A DNA stretch of 64,000 nucleotides from Streptomyces sp. ISL-1 (GCF_018614585.1 NZ_JAGGOI010000037.1:22690-86689), one strand, 5' to 3'. Counted from the stretch's first letter, positions 28,488-37,445 are shown. A program made the numbers and translations. Notes: a model not told the origin generated them from the sequence alone.

Positions 28488-29239
28488 CTCTCGCGGTCCG
28501 AGTCATCCCTTGCCTGGACGTGGAGAACGGCCGGGTCGTCAAGGGAGTCAACTTCCAGAATCTGCGCGACGCGGGCGACCCCGTGGAGATGGCCAAGCTG
28601 TACGACGCCGAGGGCGCCGACGAGCTGACCTTCCTCGACATCTCGGCCTCGTCCGGCAACCGTGAGACCACGTACGACGTGGTGCGCCGCACCGCCGAGC
28701 AGGTCTTCATCCCGCTGACCGTGGGCGGCGGCGTGCGCAGCGTCGACGATGTGGACAAGCTACTGCGCGCGGGCGCGGACAAGGTGGGCGTGAACACCGC
28801 GGCGATCGCCCGCCCCGAGCTGATCCGCGAGATCGCGGATCGCTTCGGCCGCCAGGTGCTGGTGCTCTCCGTCGACGCACGGCGTACTCCCGAGGGCTCC
28901 TTCGAGGTCACCACACACGGCGGGCGCAAGGGCACCGGCATCGACGCCGTCGAATGGGCGCACCGGGCCGCCGAGTTGGGCGCGGGCGAGATCCTGCTCA
29001 ACTCGATGGACGCCGACGGCACCAAGGACGGCTACGACATCGAGATGATCGCGGCGGTCCGTGAGCACGTGTCCGTCCCGGTCATTGCGAGCGGCGGCGC
29101 GGGCAAGTCGGCGGACTTCCCCCCGGCCGTCGCGGCGGGCGCGGACGCGGTGCTGGCGGCCTCGGTGTTCCACTTCGGCGATCTGCGGATCTCCCAGGTC
29201 AAGGACACCCTGCGCAGGGCGGGACACCCCGTCCGCTGA
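28484..29239 (+). CDS. hisF: Imidazole glycerol phosphate synthase, cyclase subunit
   Basis: 251 aa barrel with RVIPCLDVENGRVVKGVNF (catalytic Asp near residue 11), FLDISASSGNR, VSVDARR-type strand LSVDARRTPEG, and LLNSMDADGTKDGYD (second Asp near 130). It joins ammonia from HisH with PRFAR to give IGP and AICAR. GAGGAGG precedes the ATG. It is the last gene of the plus-strand his run; a convergent gene follows. Confidence 0.97.
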   Translation: MTLAVRVIPCLDVENGRVVKGVNFQNLRDAGDPVEMAKLYDAEGADELTFLDISASSGNRETTYDVVRRTAEQVFIPLTVGGGVRSVDDVDKLLRAGADKVGVNTAAIARPELIREIADRFGRQVLVLSVDARRTPEGSFEVTTHGGRKGTGIDAVEWAHRAAELGAGEILLNSMDADGTKDGYDIEMIAAVREHVSVPVIASGGAGKSADFPPAVAAGADAVLAASVFHFGDLRISQVKDTLRRAGHPVR

Positions 29240-29294
29240 CCTCACCCCGGCCTCGAGTACGTGGCGTGGCGTGCCGTGGCGGGACAACGACGAC

Positions 29295-29930
29295 CTACAT
29301 CCCGAACGCCTCGGCCTCATGCAGCCGCGCGATCGCGTCCTTGTCCCCCTCCAGCTCCACCCGCGCCACGTCCTGCCGCCCGAAGGCGAACATCGTCAGC
29401 TCACCCGGCTCCCCTGTCGCTGTCACCACGGGTGCGCCGCGGCGGGCGACCGCGGTCTGCCCGTCCGTACGCCGCAACACAACCCCGACCGGCGCCTTAC
29501 GGCCCAGCAGCCTGGCCGCCTTCTCCAGACGCGACCACAGGGCATCCTCGAAGACCCGGTCCAGTTCGCGCGGCGTCCAGTCCGGCTGCGCCCGGCGCAC
29601 ATCCTCGCCGTGCACATAGAACTCGACGGTGTTGGCCGCCTCGTCGAGCTGCTTGATGCCGTACGGCGACATCCGCGGCGGCCCCGTACGGATCAGCTGG
29701 ATCAGCTCCTCGTACGGCTTCGATGCGAACTCGGCCTGGACCCGTTCCAGCCGGTCCTTCAGCGCGCCGAGCAGTATCCCGCCCGCCGCGTCCAGCCGCC
29801 GCTCGCGCACCACCACATGGGCGGCCAGATCGCGGGTCTTCCAGCCCTCGCACAGGGTCTGGGCTTCGGGGCCCACCATCTCCAACAGGTCGGCGAGCAG
29901 AAGCCGTTCACGCTTGGCATGGGTCGACAT
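29295..29930 (-). CDS. TIGR03085-family protein (mycothiol-dependent DinB/MDMPI-like)
   Basis: 211 aa from ATG 29930. The N-terminal four-helix bundle (AKRERLLLADLLEMVGPEAQ, WKTRDLAAHVVVRERR) carries the His of the DinB/maleylpyruvate-isomerase fold; a later NTVEFYVHGEDVRRAQPDW supplies the HxxD pair. Actinobacterial homologues are classed as putative metal-binding, mycothiol-related enzymes of unknown substrate. The gene interrupts the his/trp array on the opposite strand and diverges from hisI with an 84-bp gap. Confidence 0.88.
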   Translation of the reverse strand: MSTHAKRERLLLADLLEMVGPEAQTLCEGWKTRDLAAHVVVRERRLDAAGGILLGALKDRLERVQAEFASKPYEELIQLIRTGPPRMSPYGIKQLDEAANTVEFYVHGEDVRRAQPDWTPRELDRVFEDALWSRLEKAARLLGRKAPVGVVLRRTDGQTAVARRGAPVVTATGEPGELTMFAFGRQDVARVELEGDKDAIARLHEAEAFGM

Positions 29931-30014
29931 GTCCGCCAGCCTACGGTGGGCGCACCGGGTCCGCCCAGTGGACGCACCGCCCGCCGCCCCCGCCCAGCAC
30001 GGCACAATGGCGGT

Positions 30015-30380
30015 ATGACCAGCAGTGTCCCCGCCAGCTCCCTCGATCCCACCCTCGCCGCGCGCCTCAGGCGCAGCGCCGACGGCCTGGTTCCGGCCAT
30101 CGCCCAGCAGTACGACACCGGTGAGGTGCTGATGCTCGGGTGGATGGACGACGAGGCCCTGCACCGCACCCTGACCACCGGCCGCTGCACCTACTGGTCC
30201 CGCAGCCGCCAGGAGTACTGGGTCAAGGGCGACACATCCGGCCATGTCCAGCACGTCAAGTCCGTCGCTCTCGACTGCGACGCCGACGCGATCCTCGTCA
30301 AGGTCGACCAGGTCGGCGCCGCCTGCCACACCGGGGACCGCACCTGCTTCGACGCCGACGTACTCCCCCTGGACCAGTAA
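30015..30380 (+). CDS. hisI: Phosphoribosyl-AMP cyclohydrolase
   Basis: 121 aa, monofunctional (no HisE domain). It contains GEVLMLGWMDDEAL, the TGRCTYWSRSRQEYWVKG signature, and the metal ligands in DCDADAILVKV and GAACHTGDRTCF. It opens the purine ring of PR-AMP in step 3 of histidine synthesis. trpE follows after 11 bp, so the two pathways are transcriptionally joined here. The start ATG 30015 follows the initiation region shared with the divergent TIGR03085 gene. Confidence 0.96.
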   Translation: MTSSVPASSLDPTLAARLRRSADGLVPAIAQQYDTGEVLMLGWMDDEALHRTLTTGRCTYWSRSRQEYWVKGDTSGHVQHVKSVALDCDADAILVKVDQVGAACHTGDRTCFDADVLPLDQ

Positions 30381-30391
30381 GGTCGGGCGCC

Positions 30392-31903
30392 ATGGATCTC
30401 GACACCTTCCGCAAGCTCGCCGCCGACCGCCGTGTCATCCCCGTCAGCCGCAAGCTCCTCGCCGACGGCGACACCCCGGTCGGGCTCTACCGCAAGCTCG
30501 CCGGCGAGCGCGAAGGCACCTTCCTGCTCGAGTCGGCCGAAAACGGACGGTCGTGGTCCCGGTACTCCTTCATCGGCGTACGGTCCGACGCGACCCTCAC
30601 CGAACGTGACGGTCAGGTGTCGTGGCTCGGCACCCCGCCGGTCGGCGTCCCCCTCGACGGCGATCCGCTGCAGGCTCTGCGCGCCACCGTCGAGGCGCTG
30701 CACACTCCCCCTACGCCCAGCGGCGTGGGAGGTATCGCCATGCGCGACTCCGGAATGCCGCCCTTCACCGGAGGCATGGTCGGCTATCTCGGGTACGACA
30801 TCGTCCGCAGGCTGGAGAAGATCGGCCCCGGCGAGCGCGACGACCTGAAGCTGCCCGAGCTGACCATGCTGCTCACCTCCGACCTCGCCGTGCTCGACCA
30901 CTGGGACGGCACCGTCATGCTGATCGCCAACGCGATCAACCACAACGACCTCGACACCGGGGTCGACGAGGCATACGCCGACGCCGTCGCGCGCCTGGAC
31001 GCCATGGAGGCCGACCTCACACGACCGCTGGCCTCCGCTCCCGCCGTGCTGCCGCCCTCGGAGCTGCCGGAGTTCTCCGCGCTGTGGGGCGGCGAGGACT
31101 ACCAGGACGCCGTCAGGGACATCAAGGAGCGCATCCGGTCCGGTGAGGCCTTCCAGGTCGTGCCCTCCCAGCGGTTCGAAACCCCTTGCACGGCAAGCGC
31201 GCTGGACGTCTACCGCGTGCTGCGGGCCACCAACCCCAGCCCCTATATGTACCTCTTCCGCTTCGAGGGATTCGATGTCGTCGGCTCCAGCCCCGAGGCG
31301 CTCGTCAAGGTCGAGGACGGGCACGCCATGGTCCACCCCATCGCCGGGACCCGGCCGCGCGGCGCGACCCCGCAGGAGGACCAGGCGCTCGCCGACGAGC
31401 TGATGGCCGACCCCAAGGAGCGCGCCGAGCACCTGATGCTGGTCGACCTCGGCCGCAACGACCTGGGCCGGGTCTGCGAGCCCGGCAGCGTCGAGGTCGT
31501 CGACTTCATGTCGATCGAGCGGTACTCCCACGTCATGCACATCGTCTCGACCGTCACCGGCCAGGTCGCCGAGGGCCGCACCGCCTTCGACGTGCTCACC
31601 GCCTGCTTCCCCGCCGGCACCCTCTCCGGGGCCCCCAAGCCACGGGCGATGCAGATCATCGACGAGCTGGAGCCCTCACGGCGCGGGCTGTACGGCGGCT
31701 GCGTCGGCTATCTCGACTTCGCCGGCGACTCCGACACCGCGATCGCGATCCGTACCGCGCTGCTGCGCGACGGAACGGCGTTCGTGCAGGCCGGAGCAGG
31801 TGTCGTTGCCGACTCGGACCCGGTCGCCGAGGACACCGAGTGCCGCAACAAGGCGGCCGCGGTGCTCCGCGCCGTACATACCGCGAACCGCCTCAACAGC
31901 TGA
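30392..31903 (+). CDS. trpE: Anthranilate synthase component I
   Basis: 503 aa; only the aminase domain, so the glutaminase (TrpG) must be elsewhere. Motifs include the feedback-site LLES (LLESAENGRSWSRYSFIG, near residue 46), FQVVPSQRFE, PSPYMYLFRF, GTRPRG, LMLVDLGRNDLGRV, and GTLSGAPKPRAM. It makes anthranilate from chorismate. It lies directly after hisI with no room for a leader-peptide attenuator. Confidence 0.97.
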   Translation: MDLDTFRKLAADRRVIPVSRKLLADGDTPVGLYRKLAGEREGTFLLESAENGRSWSRYSFIGVRSDATLTERDGQVSWLGTPPVGVPLDGDPLQALRATVEALHTPPTPSGVGGIAMRDSGMPPFTGGMVGYLGYDIVRRLEKIGPGERDDLKLPELTMLLTSDLAVLDHWDGTVMLIANAINHNDLDTGVDEAYADAVARLDAMEADLTRPLASAPAVLPPSELPEFSALWGGEDYQDAVRDIKERIRSGEAFQVVPSQRFETPCTASALDVYRVLRATNPSPYMYLFRFEGFDVVGSSPEALVKVEDGHAMVHPIAGTRPRGATPQEDQALADELMADPKERAEHLMLVDLGRNDLGRVCEPGSVEVVDFMSIERYSHVMHIVSTVTGQVAEGRTAFDVLTACFPAGTLSGAPKPRAMQIIDELEPSRRGLYGGCVGYLDFAGDSDTAIAIRTALLRDGTAFVQAGAGVVADSDPVAEDTECRNKAAAVLRAVHTANRLNS

Positions 31904-31920
31904 CCGGGCGGTAAGGGATA

Positions 31921-32568
31921 GTGGGGTACGTGAGTGCTGTACCCGTACCCCAGCCCCGCGCCGGATCCGCATCCGCCGCCACCGGCAGCCGCCGCAGCCT
32001 TGCCGCGGCCCTGTTCCTCGGCGCCGCCGGCGCGACCGTCGTACTGCTCGCCGCCGGCCAGGTCTGGGCGAAGGGCACGGCAGCCGTCGGCGGCGGCACG
32101 CTGCCCCTCGACGCCGAGGGCGGCGATATCACCGGCGTTCCGACGGCGCTCGCCATCGTCGGCCTGGCCGCCCTCGTCGCCGTCTTCGCGGTCCGCAGCG
32201 CGGGCCGGCTGCTCGTCTCCGCACTGCTCGCCCTGAGCGGCGCGGGCGCGGCGCTCGCCGCGGCACTCGCGGCCGCCGACAGCGCAGCCCTCGACGAGAA
32301 GGCGGCGAGGACCACCGGCGACGCGGCCGCCACGGTCGAGGCGCTCACCCACACCGCCTGGCCCTATGTGACCGTGGCCGGGAGCCTGCTGATCCTGCTC
32401 GCGGGCCTGCTCGCGCTGCGCTACGGCAAGCAGTGGCCCGCCATGTCGGGCCGCTACGAGCGCGACGGCACCCCACGGCCCCGCAAGGCCCCCGTGGTGG
32501 ACTCGGACCGGCCCGAGGACCTGTGGAAGGCTCTGGACCGCGGCGAGGACCCTACGCGCGAGGCGTGA
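31921..32568 (+). CDS. Trp-operon-associated membrane protein (TIGR02234)
   Basis: About 215 aa; GTG 31921 or GTG 31930 are both possible. Four transmembrane helices are visible (LAAALFLGAAGATVVLLAAG, ALAIVGLAALVAVFAV, LLVSALLALSGAGAALAA, YVTVAGSLLILLAGLLAL), with a hydrophilic C-terminal tail that holds WKALDRGEDPT, typical of the family. TIGR02234 proteins occur in actinobacterial trp regions between trpE and trpC. Their function is unknown; transport of an aromatic compound is only a guess. Confidence 0.88.
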   Translation: MGYVSAVPVPQPRAGSASAATGSRRSLAAALFLGAAGATVVLLAAGQVWAKGTAAVGGGTLPLDAEGGDITGVPTALAIVGLAALVAVFAVRSAGRLLVSALLALSGAGAALAAALAAADSAALDEKAARTTGDAAATVEALTHTAWPYVTVAGSLLILLAGLLALRYGKQWPAMSGRYERDGTPRPRKAPVVDSDRPEDLWKALDRGEDPTREA

Positions 32569-32676
32569 CGCACCCCACGCCATGACGCGCCACGGCGTAC
32601 GGGAGAATGAGAGGTGAGCTTCGCGCTCACCACCGAACAACAGCGCACCCCAGCAACATCGACGAGGAGCACATTA

Positions 32677-32988
32677 ATGTCGGGCACCAGCCACGGACAC
32701 ACCCCGGCCGCCTGGACCGGTGTCACCATCGCCGTCTTCGGCTTCTGTATCGCCGGCATCTTCATGGTGGCGGCCAATCCGCTCGGTTTCTGGGCCGGAG
32801 TGGCCGTGATCCTGCTCGGCGGTGTCGTCGGCGGAGCCATGAAGGCCGCCGGGCTCGGCATGCCGAAGGAGTCCGAGGCCCACGTGCTGGCGAGGTCGCG
32901 GGCGAGCCAGGCGCAGACCGCCACGGCCCAGCCGGCCACCGCGCAGACCGCCGCGGCCCAGCCCGCCACCGCGCAGGCGTCCTCCTGA
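32677..32988 (+). CDS. HGxxPAAW-family small membrane protein
   Basis: 103 aa from ATG 32677, preceded by GAGGAG. The eponymous motif is HGHTPAAW at residues 7-14, followed by two helices (VTIAVFGFCIAGIFMVAA and LGFWAGVAVILLGGVVGG) and an Ala/Thr/Gln-rich repetitive tail (TAQPATAQTAAAQPATAQA). The family is actinobacterial and placed within trp clusters; no biochemical role is known to me. Confidence 0.88.
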   Translation: MSGTSHGHTPAAWTGVTIAVFGFCIAGIFMVAANPLGFWAGVAVILLGGVVGGAMKAAGLGMPKESEAHVLARSRASQAQTATAQPATAQTAAAQPATAQASS

Positions 32989-33109
32989 CGCTGCCGTACG
33001 GCTCTACGCTGCGAGGCGCAGCCGGGCGTGCCCGGGCTGCGCCTCTGTGCATGCGCCTTTTCCGTATGCGCCTTTCCGTATCAACGGCGAGAATCACGGG
33101 GTGGACGCC

Positions 33110-33547
33110 ATGCCTTCCTCCGCCGCAGCCCCGCGTGAGCCCGGCCCCGCCCCGCTCGCACGGCGACTGGCGACGCCTCTGGTCACCCTCGCCGGAGTGG
33201 CCGCGGCCTTCGCGTACGTCGGCACGGTCGATCCCAACGAACCGGGCCACTACCCGGTCTGCCCGCTGCTCCGTCTCACCGGGATCTACTGCCCGGGCTG
33301 CGGCGGGCTGCGCAGCGCCCACGCCTTCATCCACGGCGATCTGACCATCGCGCTCGGGGCCAATGCCATGGCCGTCGCGGGCTACGGAGTCTTCGCCGTA
33401 GTGTGGATGGTGTGGCTGATTCACGCCGTACGGGGCGTGCCCCTGCGGGTCGCCGTCGCCCCGGTGTGGTGGTGGTCGCTGGGCGGTGTTCTTCTGGTTT
33501 TCAGCGTGATCCGGAACCTGCCGTTCGGCTCTGCGCTCGCGCCGTGA
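33110..33547 (+). CDS. DUF2752 membrane protein
   Basis: 145 aa from ATG 33110; GTG 33101 is an alternative. The DUF2752 hallmark is present: CPLLRLTGIYCPGCGGLRSA followed by HAFIHGD, a cysteine-rich segment flanked by helices. Three transmembrane segments follow or surround it (LVTLAGVAAAFAYV, AVAGYGVFAVVWMVWLI, VWWWSLGGVLLVFSVI). The cysteines could bind a metal or form a disulfide. It lies between trpE and trpC as in many Streptomyces. Function unknown. Confidence 0.85.
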   Translation: MPSSAAAPREPGPAPLARRLATPLVTLAGVAAAFAYVGTVDPNEPGHYPVCPLLRLTGIYCPGCGGLRSAHAFIHGDLTIALGANAMAVAGYGVFAVVWMVWLIHAVRGVPLRVAVAPVWWWSLGGVLLVFSVIRNLPFGSALAP

Positions 33548-33697
33548 CCGTTCTCGTCCGGCGGACGACCCCGGTCCCGCGAAGTCCCAGGTAGTGGGAC
33601 GGGCGTCAACCGGATGCGAGCCTCGAGCCCTCCTGCGGATACCATCGACATGGCTGATCCTGATCCATCTGAACCGTCCCGGAAGGGGGCCGCTCGC

Positions 33698-34507
33698 GTG
33701 AGTGTGCTCGACGAGATCATCGAAGGCGTGCGCGCCGACCTCGCAGAGCGGCAGGCGCGTGTGAGCCTCGACGAGCTCAAGGAGCGGGCCGCCAAGGCTC
33801 CTGCGGCCAAGGACGGCGTTGCCGCGCTGCGTGGCGAGGGCGTCCATGTGATCTGTGAGGTCAAGCGCTCCAGCCCGTCGAAGGGCGCGCTGGCCGCGAT
33901 CGCCGACCCGGCCGCGCTCGCCGCGGACTACGAGGCGGGCGGCGCGGCCGTCATCTCCGTACTGACCGAGCAGCGCCGCTTCGGCGGCTCGCTCGCCGAC
34001 CTCGAGGCCGTCCGCGCCAAGGTCGACATCCCGGTGCTGCGCAAGGACTTCATCGTCACCGCGTACCAGCTGTGGGAGGCCAGGGCGTACGGCGCCGACC
34101 TCGTCCTGCTGATCGTCGCCGCGCTGGAGCAGGAGGCCCTGGTCTCGCTGATCGAGCGCGCAGAGTCGATCGGGCTCACCCCGCTGGTCGAGGTGCACGA
34201 CGAGGACGAGGCCGAGCGCGCGGTGGAGGCCGGAGCGAAGATCATCGGCGTGAACGCCCGCGATCTGAAGACGCTGCAGGTCGACCGCTCGACGTTCGAC
34301 CGGGTCGCCCCCGAGATCCCGGCGCACATCGTCAAGATCGCCGAGTCCGGAGTGCGCGGCCCGCACGACCTGATCGCCTACGCGAACGCGGGCGCCGACG
34401 CGGTGCTGGTCGGCGAGTCCCTGGTCACCGGCCGCGACCCGAAGTCGGCGGTCGCCGACCTGGTCGCCGCGGGCGCGCACCCGGCCCTGCGTCACGGGCG
34501 AGGCTGA
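33698..34507 (+). CDS. trpC: Indole-3-glycerol phosphate synthase
   Basis: 269 aa. GTG 33698 has GGAAGGGGG about 9 bases upstream and starts the conserved VSVLDEIIEGVRADL. The barrel shows ICEVKRSSPSKG (catalytic Lys/Glu), ISVLTEQRRFGGSL, VLRKDFIV, VNARDLKTL and IAESGVRG. It closes the indole ring from CdRP. A small hairpin (GTCCCA / TGGGAC, 33584-33600) lies upstream; a role in control is not established. Confidence 0.97.
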   Translation: MSVLDEIIEGVRADLAERQARVSLDELKERAAKAPAAKDGVAALRGEGVHVICEVKRSSPSKGALAAIADPAALAADYEAGGAAVISVLTEQRRFGGSLADLEAVRAKVDIPVLRKDFIVTAYQLWEARAYGADLVLLIVAALEQEALVSLIERAESIGLTPLVEVHDEDEAERAVEAGAKIIGVNARDLKTLQVDRSTFDRVAPEIPAHIVKIAESGVRGPHDLIAYANAGADAVLVGESLVTGRDPKSAVADLVAAGAHPALRHGRG

Positions 34508-34515
34508 CCGCCCCC

Positions 34516-34788
34516 ATGACCGTCGTCGGCCGTGTCGCCCCGCAGTGCCGGACGCCGTCGCGTCCGGCGGCGGGCGACGTGTGCCGGCAGCTCACGACTC
34601 CCCGCGGCGCGGCGCTCGCCGCCGCACGCGACCCGTACGCGCGGCTGGCCCGAGGCTGCAAGCCCCGGGGCTGCCGGGCCCCGGCCCGCCGGGTGCACGG
34701 CCGCCGGGTGAGGTACGTCATCGGCTCCGAGCCGGGCCAGGTCAACGGCATGCGATGGCGTGCGGTCCGCGCGCGCGAAGACCGCTAG
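34516..34788 (+). CDS. trpM: TrpM-like modulator of tryptophan biosynthesis
   Basis: 90 aa from ATG 34516, eight bases after trpC. It is Arg- and Cys-containing: ARGCKPRGCRAPARRVHGRRV, then YVIGSEPGQVNGMRWR. In S. coelicolor a small protein at this exact position between trpC and trpB (TrpM, about 63 aa) modulates tryptophan synthesis and differentiation. Position and size support the same assignment here. The longer N-terminus could mean a later start. Cys-x4-Cys spacing is notable but I know of no metal data. Confidence 0.7.
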   Translation: MTVVGRVAPQCRTPSRPAAGDVCRQLTTPRGAALAAARDPYARLARGCKPRGCRAPARRVHGRRVRYVIGSEPGQVNGMRWRAVRAREDR

Positions 34789-35271
34789 GCCGCTGCGGCG
34801 GGGGTTTCCCTCGCTGCCCCTCCCCCCTCCCCCAAACCGGGGCTCCGCCCCTACCCCGCGCCTCAAACGCCGGCGAGGCTTGAATTTCCGCCGGACAGGC
34901 GGAAATTCAAGCCCGTTGGGGGTCCCCCCGGACGAAGTCTGGGGGAGATTGAGGACACGCCCGCAGGGCGTAGGTGGGGCCCCGCGCCCGCAGGGCGTAG
35001 GTGGGGCCCCGCGCCCGCTGGGCGTAGGTGGGGCCCCGTGCCCGCTGGGCGTAGGTGGGGCCCCGTGCCCGCTGGGCGTAGGTGGGGCCCCGCGCCCGCT
35101 GGGCGTAGGTGGGGGTCCCCCCACGCCCGCAGGGGCGTAGGGGGCGGGTCTGGGGGCTTGCCCCCAGTTACGGGATGGGGCGGGGGAAAGACCCGCCGGT
35201 CGCGCACGCATACCGTGTCCTCTGCAGACCAGAACTTCTGGGGCATAACGCCCCGACAAGGAGCACGTCGC
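34789..35271. repeat. Complex intergenic repeat (inverted copy 2) between trpM and trpB
   Basis: 483 bp without a gene, inside the trp operon. Modules in order: CCGGGGCTCCGCCC-type repeat (34840), CCTCAAACGCCGGCGAGGCT (34861), a stem of TTGAATTTCCGCC / GGCGGAAATTCAA, then GGACGAAGTCTGGGGGAG. The reverse complement of these modules occurs at 18862-18960. The 27-bp array follows. AAGGAG at 35259 then serves trpB. Stems here could attenuate or separate expression of trpBA. Confidence 0.8.
34960..35150 (+). repeat. 27-bp tandem repeat array (six units plus a degenerate one)
   Basis: Units begin at 34960, 34987, 35014, 35041, 35068 and 35095, each containing CCGCAGGGCGTAGGTGGGGC or its CTGGG variant. 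A seventh, diverged unit begins near 35126. Copies are contiguous, so it is a minisatellite, not a CRISPR array. Confidence 0.92.
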
Positions 35272-36570
35272 ATGTCGAGCGACTTCTTCATCCCGGACCC
35301 GGAGGGTCAAATCCCCAGCGCCGAGGGCTACTTCGGCGCATTCGGCGGCAAGTTCATCCCCGAGGCGCTCGTCGCCGCGGTCGACGAGGTCGCCGTCGAG
35401 TACGACAAGGCCAAGGCCGACCCCGCCTTCGTGGCCGAGCTCAATGACCTGATGGCCAACTACACCGGCCGCCCCAGTGCCCTCACCGAGGTGCCCCGGT
35501 TCGCCGAGCACGCCGGCGGGGCGCGCGTCTTCCTGAAGCGGGAGGACCTCAACCACACCGGCTCGCACAAGATCAACAACGTGCTGGGCCAGGCGCTGCT
35601 CACCAAGCGCATGGGCAAGACCCGGGTGATCGCCGAGACCGGCGCCGGCCAGCACGGCGTCGCGACCGCGACCGCCTGCGCCCTCTTCGGCCTCGAGTGC
35701 ACGATCTACATGGGCGAGATCGACACCCAGCGCCAGGCTCTGAACGTGGCCCGGATGAGGATGCTCGGCGCCGAGGTCATCCCGGTGGCCTCCGGAAGCC
35801 GGACCCTGAAGGACGCCATCAACGAGGCGTTCCGCGACTGGGTCGCCAACGTGGACCGTACGCACTATCTCTTCGGCACGGTCGCCGGACCGCACCCCTT
35901 CCCCGCCATGGTCCGCGACTTCCACCGCGTCATCGGCGTCGAGGCCCGTCGCCAGATCCTCGAGCGGGCCGGCCGGCTGCCGGACGCGGCCGTCGCCTGC
36001 GTCGGCGGCGGGTCCAACGCGATCGGGCTGTTCCACGCCTTCATCCCGGACGCTTCCGTACGGCTCATCGGCTGCGAGCCGGCGGGCCACGGCATCGAGT
36101 CCGGCGAGCACGCGGCCACTCTGACCGCCGGCGAGCCCGGCATCCTGCACGGATCGCGGTCCTACGTCCTGCAGGACGAGGAGGGCCAGATCACCGAGCC
36201 GTACTCGATCTCCGCCGGACTCGACTACCCCGGCATCGGCCCCGAGCACTCGTACCTCAAGGACAGCGGCCGCGGGGAGTACCGCGCGGTGACCGACGAC
36301 GAGGCGATGCAGTCGCTGCGGCTGCTGTCCCGTACGGAGGGCATCATTCCGGCCATCGAGTCCGCGCACGCGCTGGCGGGAGCGCTGGAGGTCGGCAAGG
36401 AGCTGGGGAAGGACGGGCTGATCGTCGTCAATCTGTCCGGCCGCGGTGACAAGGACATGGACACCGCCGCCCGTTACTTCGGGCTGTACGACGGCGAAGG
36501 GGGCGCCAAGGTCGCCGCCGACGCCTCCGCGGAGAACGGCTACGCGGAGATCAGGAGGGACGCGAAGTGA
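35272..36570 (+). CDS. trpB: Tryptophan synthase beta subunit
   Basis: 432 aa from ATG 35272, with AAGGAG upstream. This PLP enzyme has the cofactor Lys in LNHTGSHKINNVLGQALL near residue 101, AETGAGQHGVATATA with the catalytic Glu, GGGSNAIG for phosphate binding, and the C-terminal NLSGRGDKD. It condenses indole with serine. The stop overlaps the trpA GTG. Separation from trpC/trpM by a long repeat suggests partly independent expression. Confidence 0.97.
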   Translation: MSSDFFIPDPEGQIPSAEGYFGAFGGKFIPEALVAAVDEVAVEYDKAKADPAFVAELNDLMANYTGRPSALTEVPRFAEHAGGARVFLKREDLNHTGSHKINNVLGQALLTKRMGKTRVIAETGAGQHGVATATACALFGLECTIYMGEIDTQRQALNVARMRMLGAEVIPVASGSRTLKDAINEAFRDWVANVDRTHYLFGTVAGPHPFPAMVRDFHRVIGVEARRQILERAGRLPDAAVACVGGGSNAIGLFHAFIPDASVRLIGCEPAGHGIESGEHAATLTAGEPGILHGSRSYVLQDEEGQITEPYSISAGLDYPGIGPEHSYLKDSGRGEYRAVTDDEAMQSLRLLSRTEGIIPAIESAHALAGALEVGKELGKDGLIVVNLSGRGDKDMDTAARYFGLYDGEGGAKVAADASAENGYAEIRRDAK

Positions 36571-37382
36571 GCGGCAACATCCAGCTGTTGAGCGACACCC
36601 TGGCGCAGGCCAGGGACGAGAACCGGGCCGCCCTCATCGCGTATCTCCCGGCCGGCTTCCCGACCGTCGACGGCGGCATCGAGGCGGTCAAGGCCGCCCT
36701 GGACGGCGGCGCCGACGTGGTCGAGGTCGGGCTGCCGCACAGCGACCCCGTACTCGACGGCCCCGTCATCCAGACCGCCGACGACATCGCGCTGCGCGGC
36801 GGCGTCAAGATCGCCGATGTGATGCGTACGGTCCGCGAGGCGCACGAGGCCACCGGCAAGCCGGTCCTCGTGATGACGTACTGGAATCCGATCGACCGCT
36901 ACGGCATCGAGCGCTTCACCGCCGAGCTCGCCGACGCGGGCGGGGCAGGCTGCATCCTGCCCGACCTGCCGGTCCAGGAGGCCGGCGTATGGCGCGAGCA
37001 CGCCGAGAAGCACGGCCTCGCCACGGTCTTCGTCGTGGCGCCGAGCAGCAAGGACGCCCGGCTGGCGAAGATCACGGCGGCCGGTTCCGGCTTTGTGTAC
37101 GCAGCTTCGCTGATGGGTGTCACCGGCACCCGTGCGTCGGTGGGCGCGCAGGCCCAGGATCTGGTGCGGCGCACCCGCGCCACCACCGAACTGCCGGTCT
37201 GCGTGGGCCTCGGCGTCTCCAACCCCGAGCAGGCCGCCGAGGTCGCTTCCTTCGCGGACGGCGTGATCGTCGGGTCCGCGTTCGTGAAGCGGCTCCTCGA
37301 CGCACCGGACCAGGCCGCCGGCCTGGCGGCGGTGCGGGAACTGGCGGCCGAGCTCGCCGAGGGTGTGCGCCGGAACGCGTAG
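36567..37382 (+). CDS. trpA: Tryptophan synthase alpha subunit
   Basis: 271 aa, GTG overlapping the trpB stop. The barrel carries the catalytic Glu/Asp region VVEVGLPHSDPVLDGPVIQ (the second residue pair differs from the classical P-F-S-D, as in other actinobacteria), then LPDLPVQEAG and VGLGVSNPEQAAEVA, VGSAFVKRL. It releases indole from indole-3-glycerol phosphate into the TrpB tunnel. It is the last trp gene; a strong terminator follows at 37403. Confidence 0.96.
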   Translation: MSGNIQLLSDTLAQARDENRAALIAYLPAGFPTVDGGIEAVKAALDGGADVVEVGLPHSDPVLDGPVIQTADDIALRGGVKIADVMRTVREAHEATGKPVLVMTYWNPIDRYGIERFTAELADAGGAGCILPDLPVQEAGVWREHAEKHGLATVFVVAPSSKDARLAKITAAGSGFVYAASLMGVTGTRASVGAQAQDLVRRTRATTELPVCVGLGVSNPEQAAEVASFADGVIVGSAFVKRLLDAPDQAAGLAAVRELAAELAEGVRRNA

Positions 37383-37402
37383 CTCATAAGGGTGGATCTG
37401 GG

Positions 37403-37438
37403 ACCGGGGAGGCATGCACATGCCTCCCCGGTTCGTTT
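37403..37438 (+). terminator. Rho-independent terminator of the trp operon
   Basis: A perfect 14-base stem (ACCGGGGAGGCATG / CATGCCTCCCCGGT) followed by TCGTTTG. It lies 20 bases after the trpA stop and just before the next gene. Confidence 0.9.
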
Positions 37439-37445
37439 GTGGGAT

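Noticed and set aside
30381..30391. A trp leader-peptide attenuator before trpE
   Set aside because: Only 11 bp separate hisI and trpE; there is no room for a leader peptide and stems.
34960..35150. CRISPR array
   Set aside because: The 27-bp units are contiguous with no spacers and no cas genes are near.
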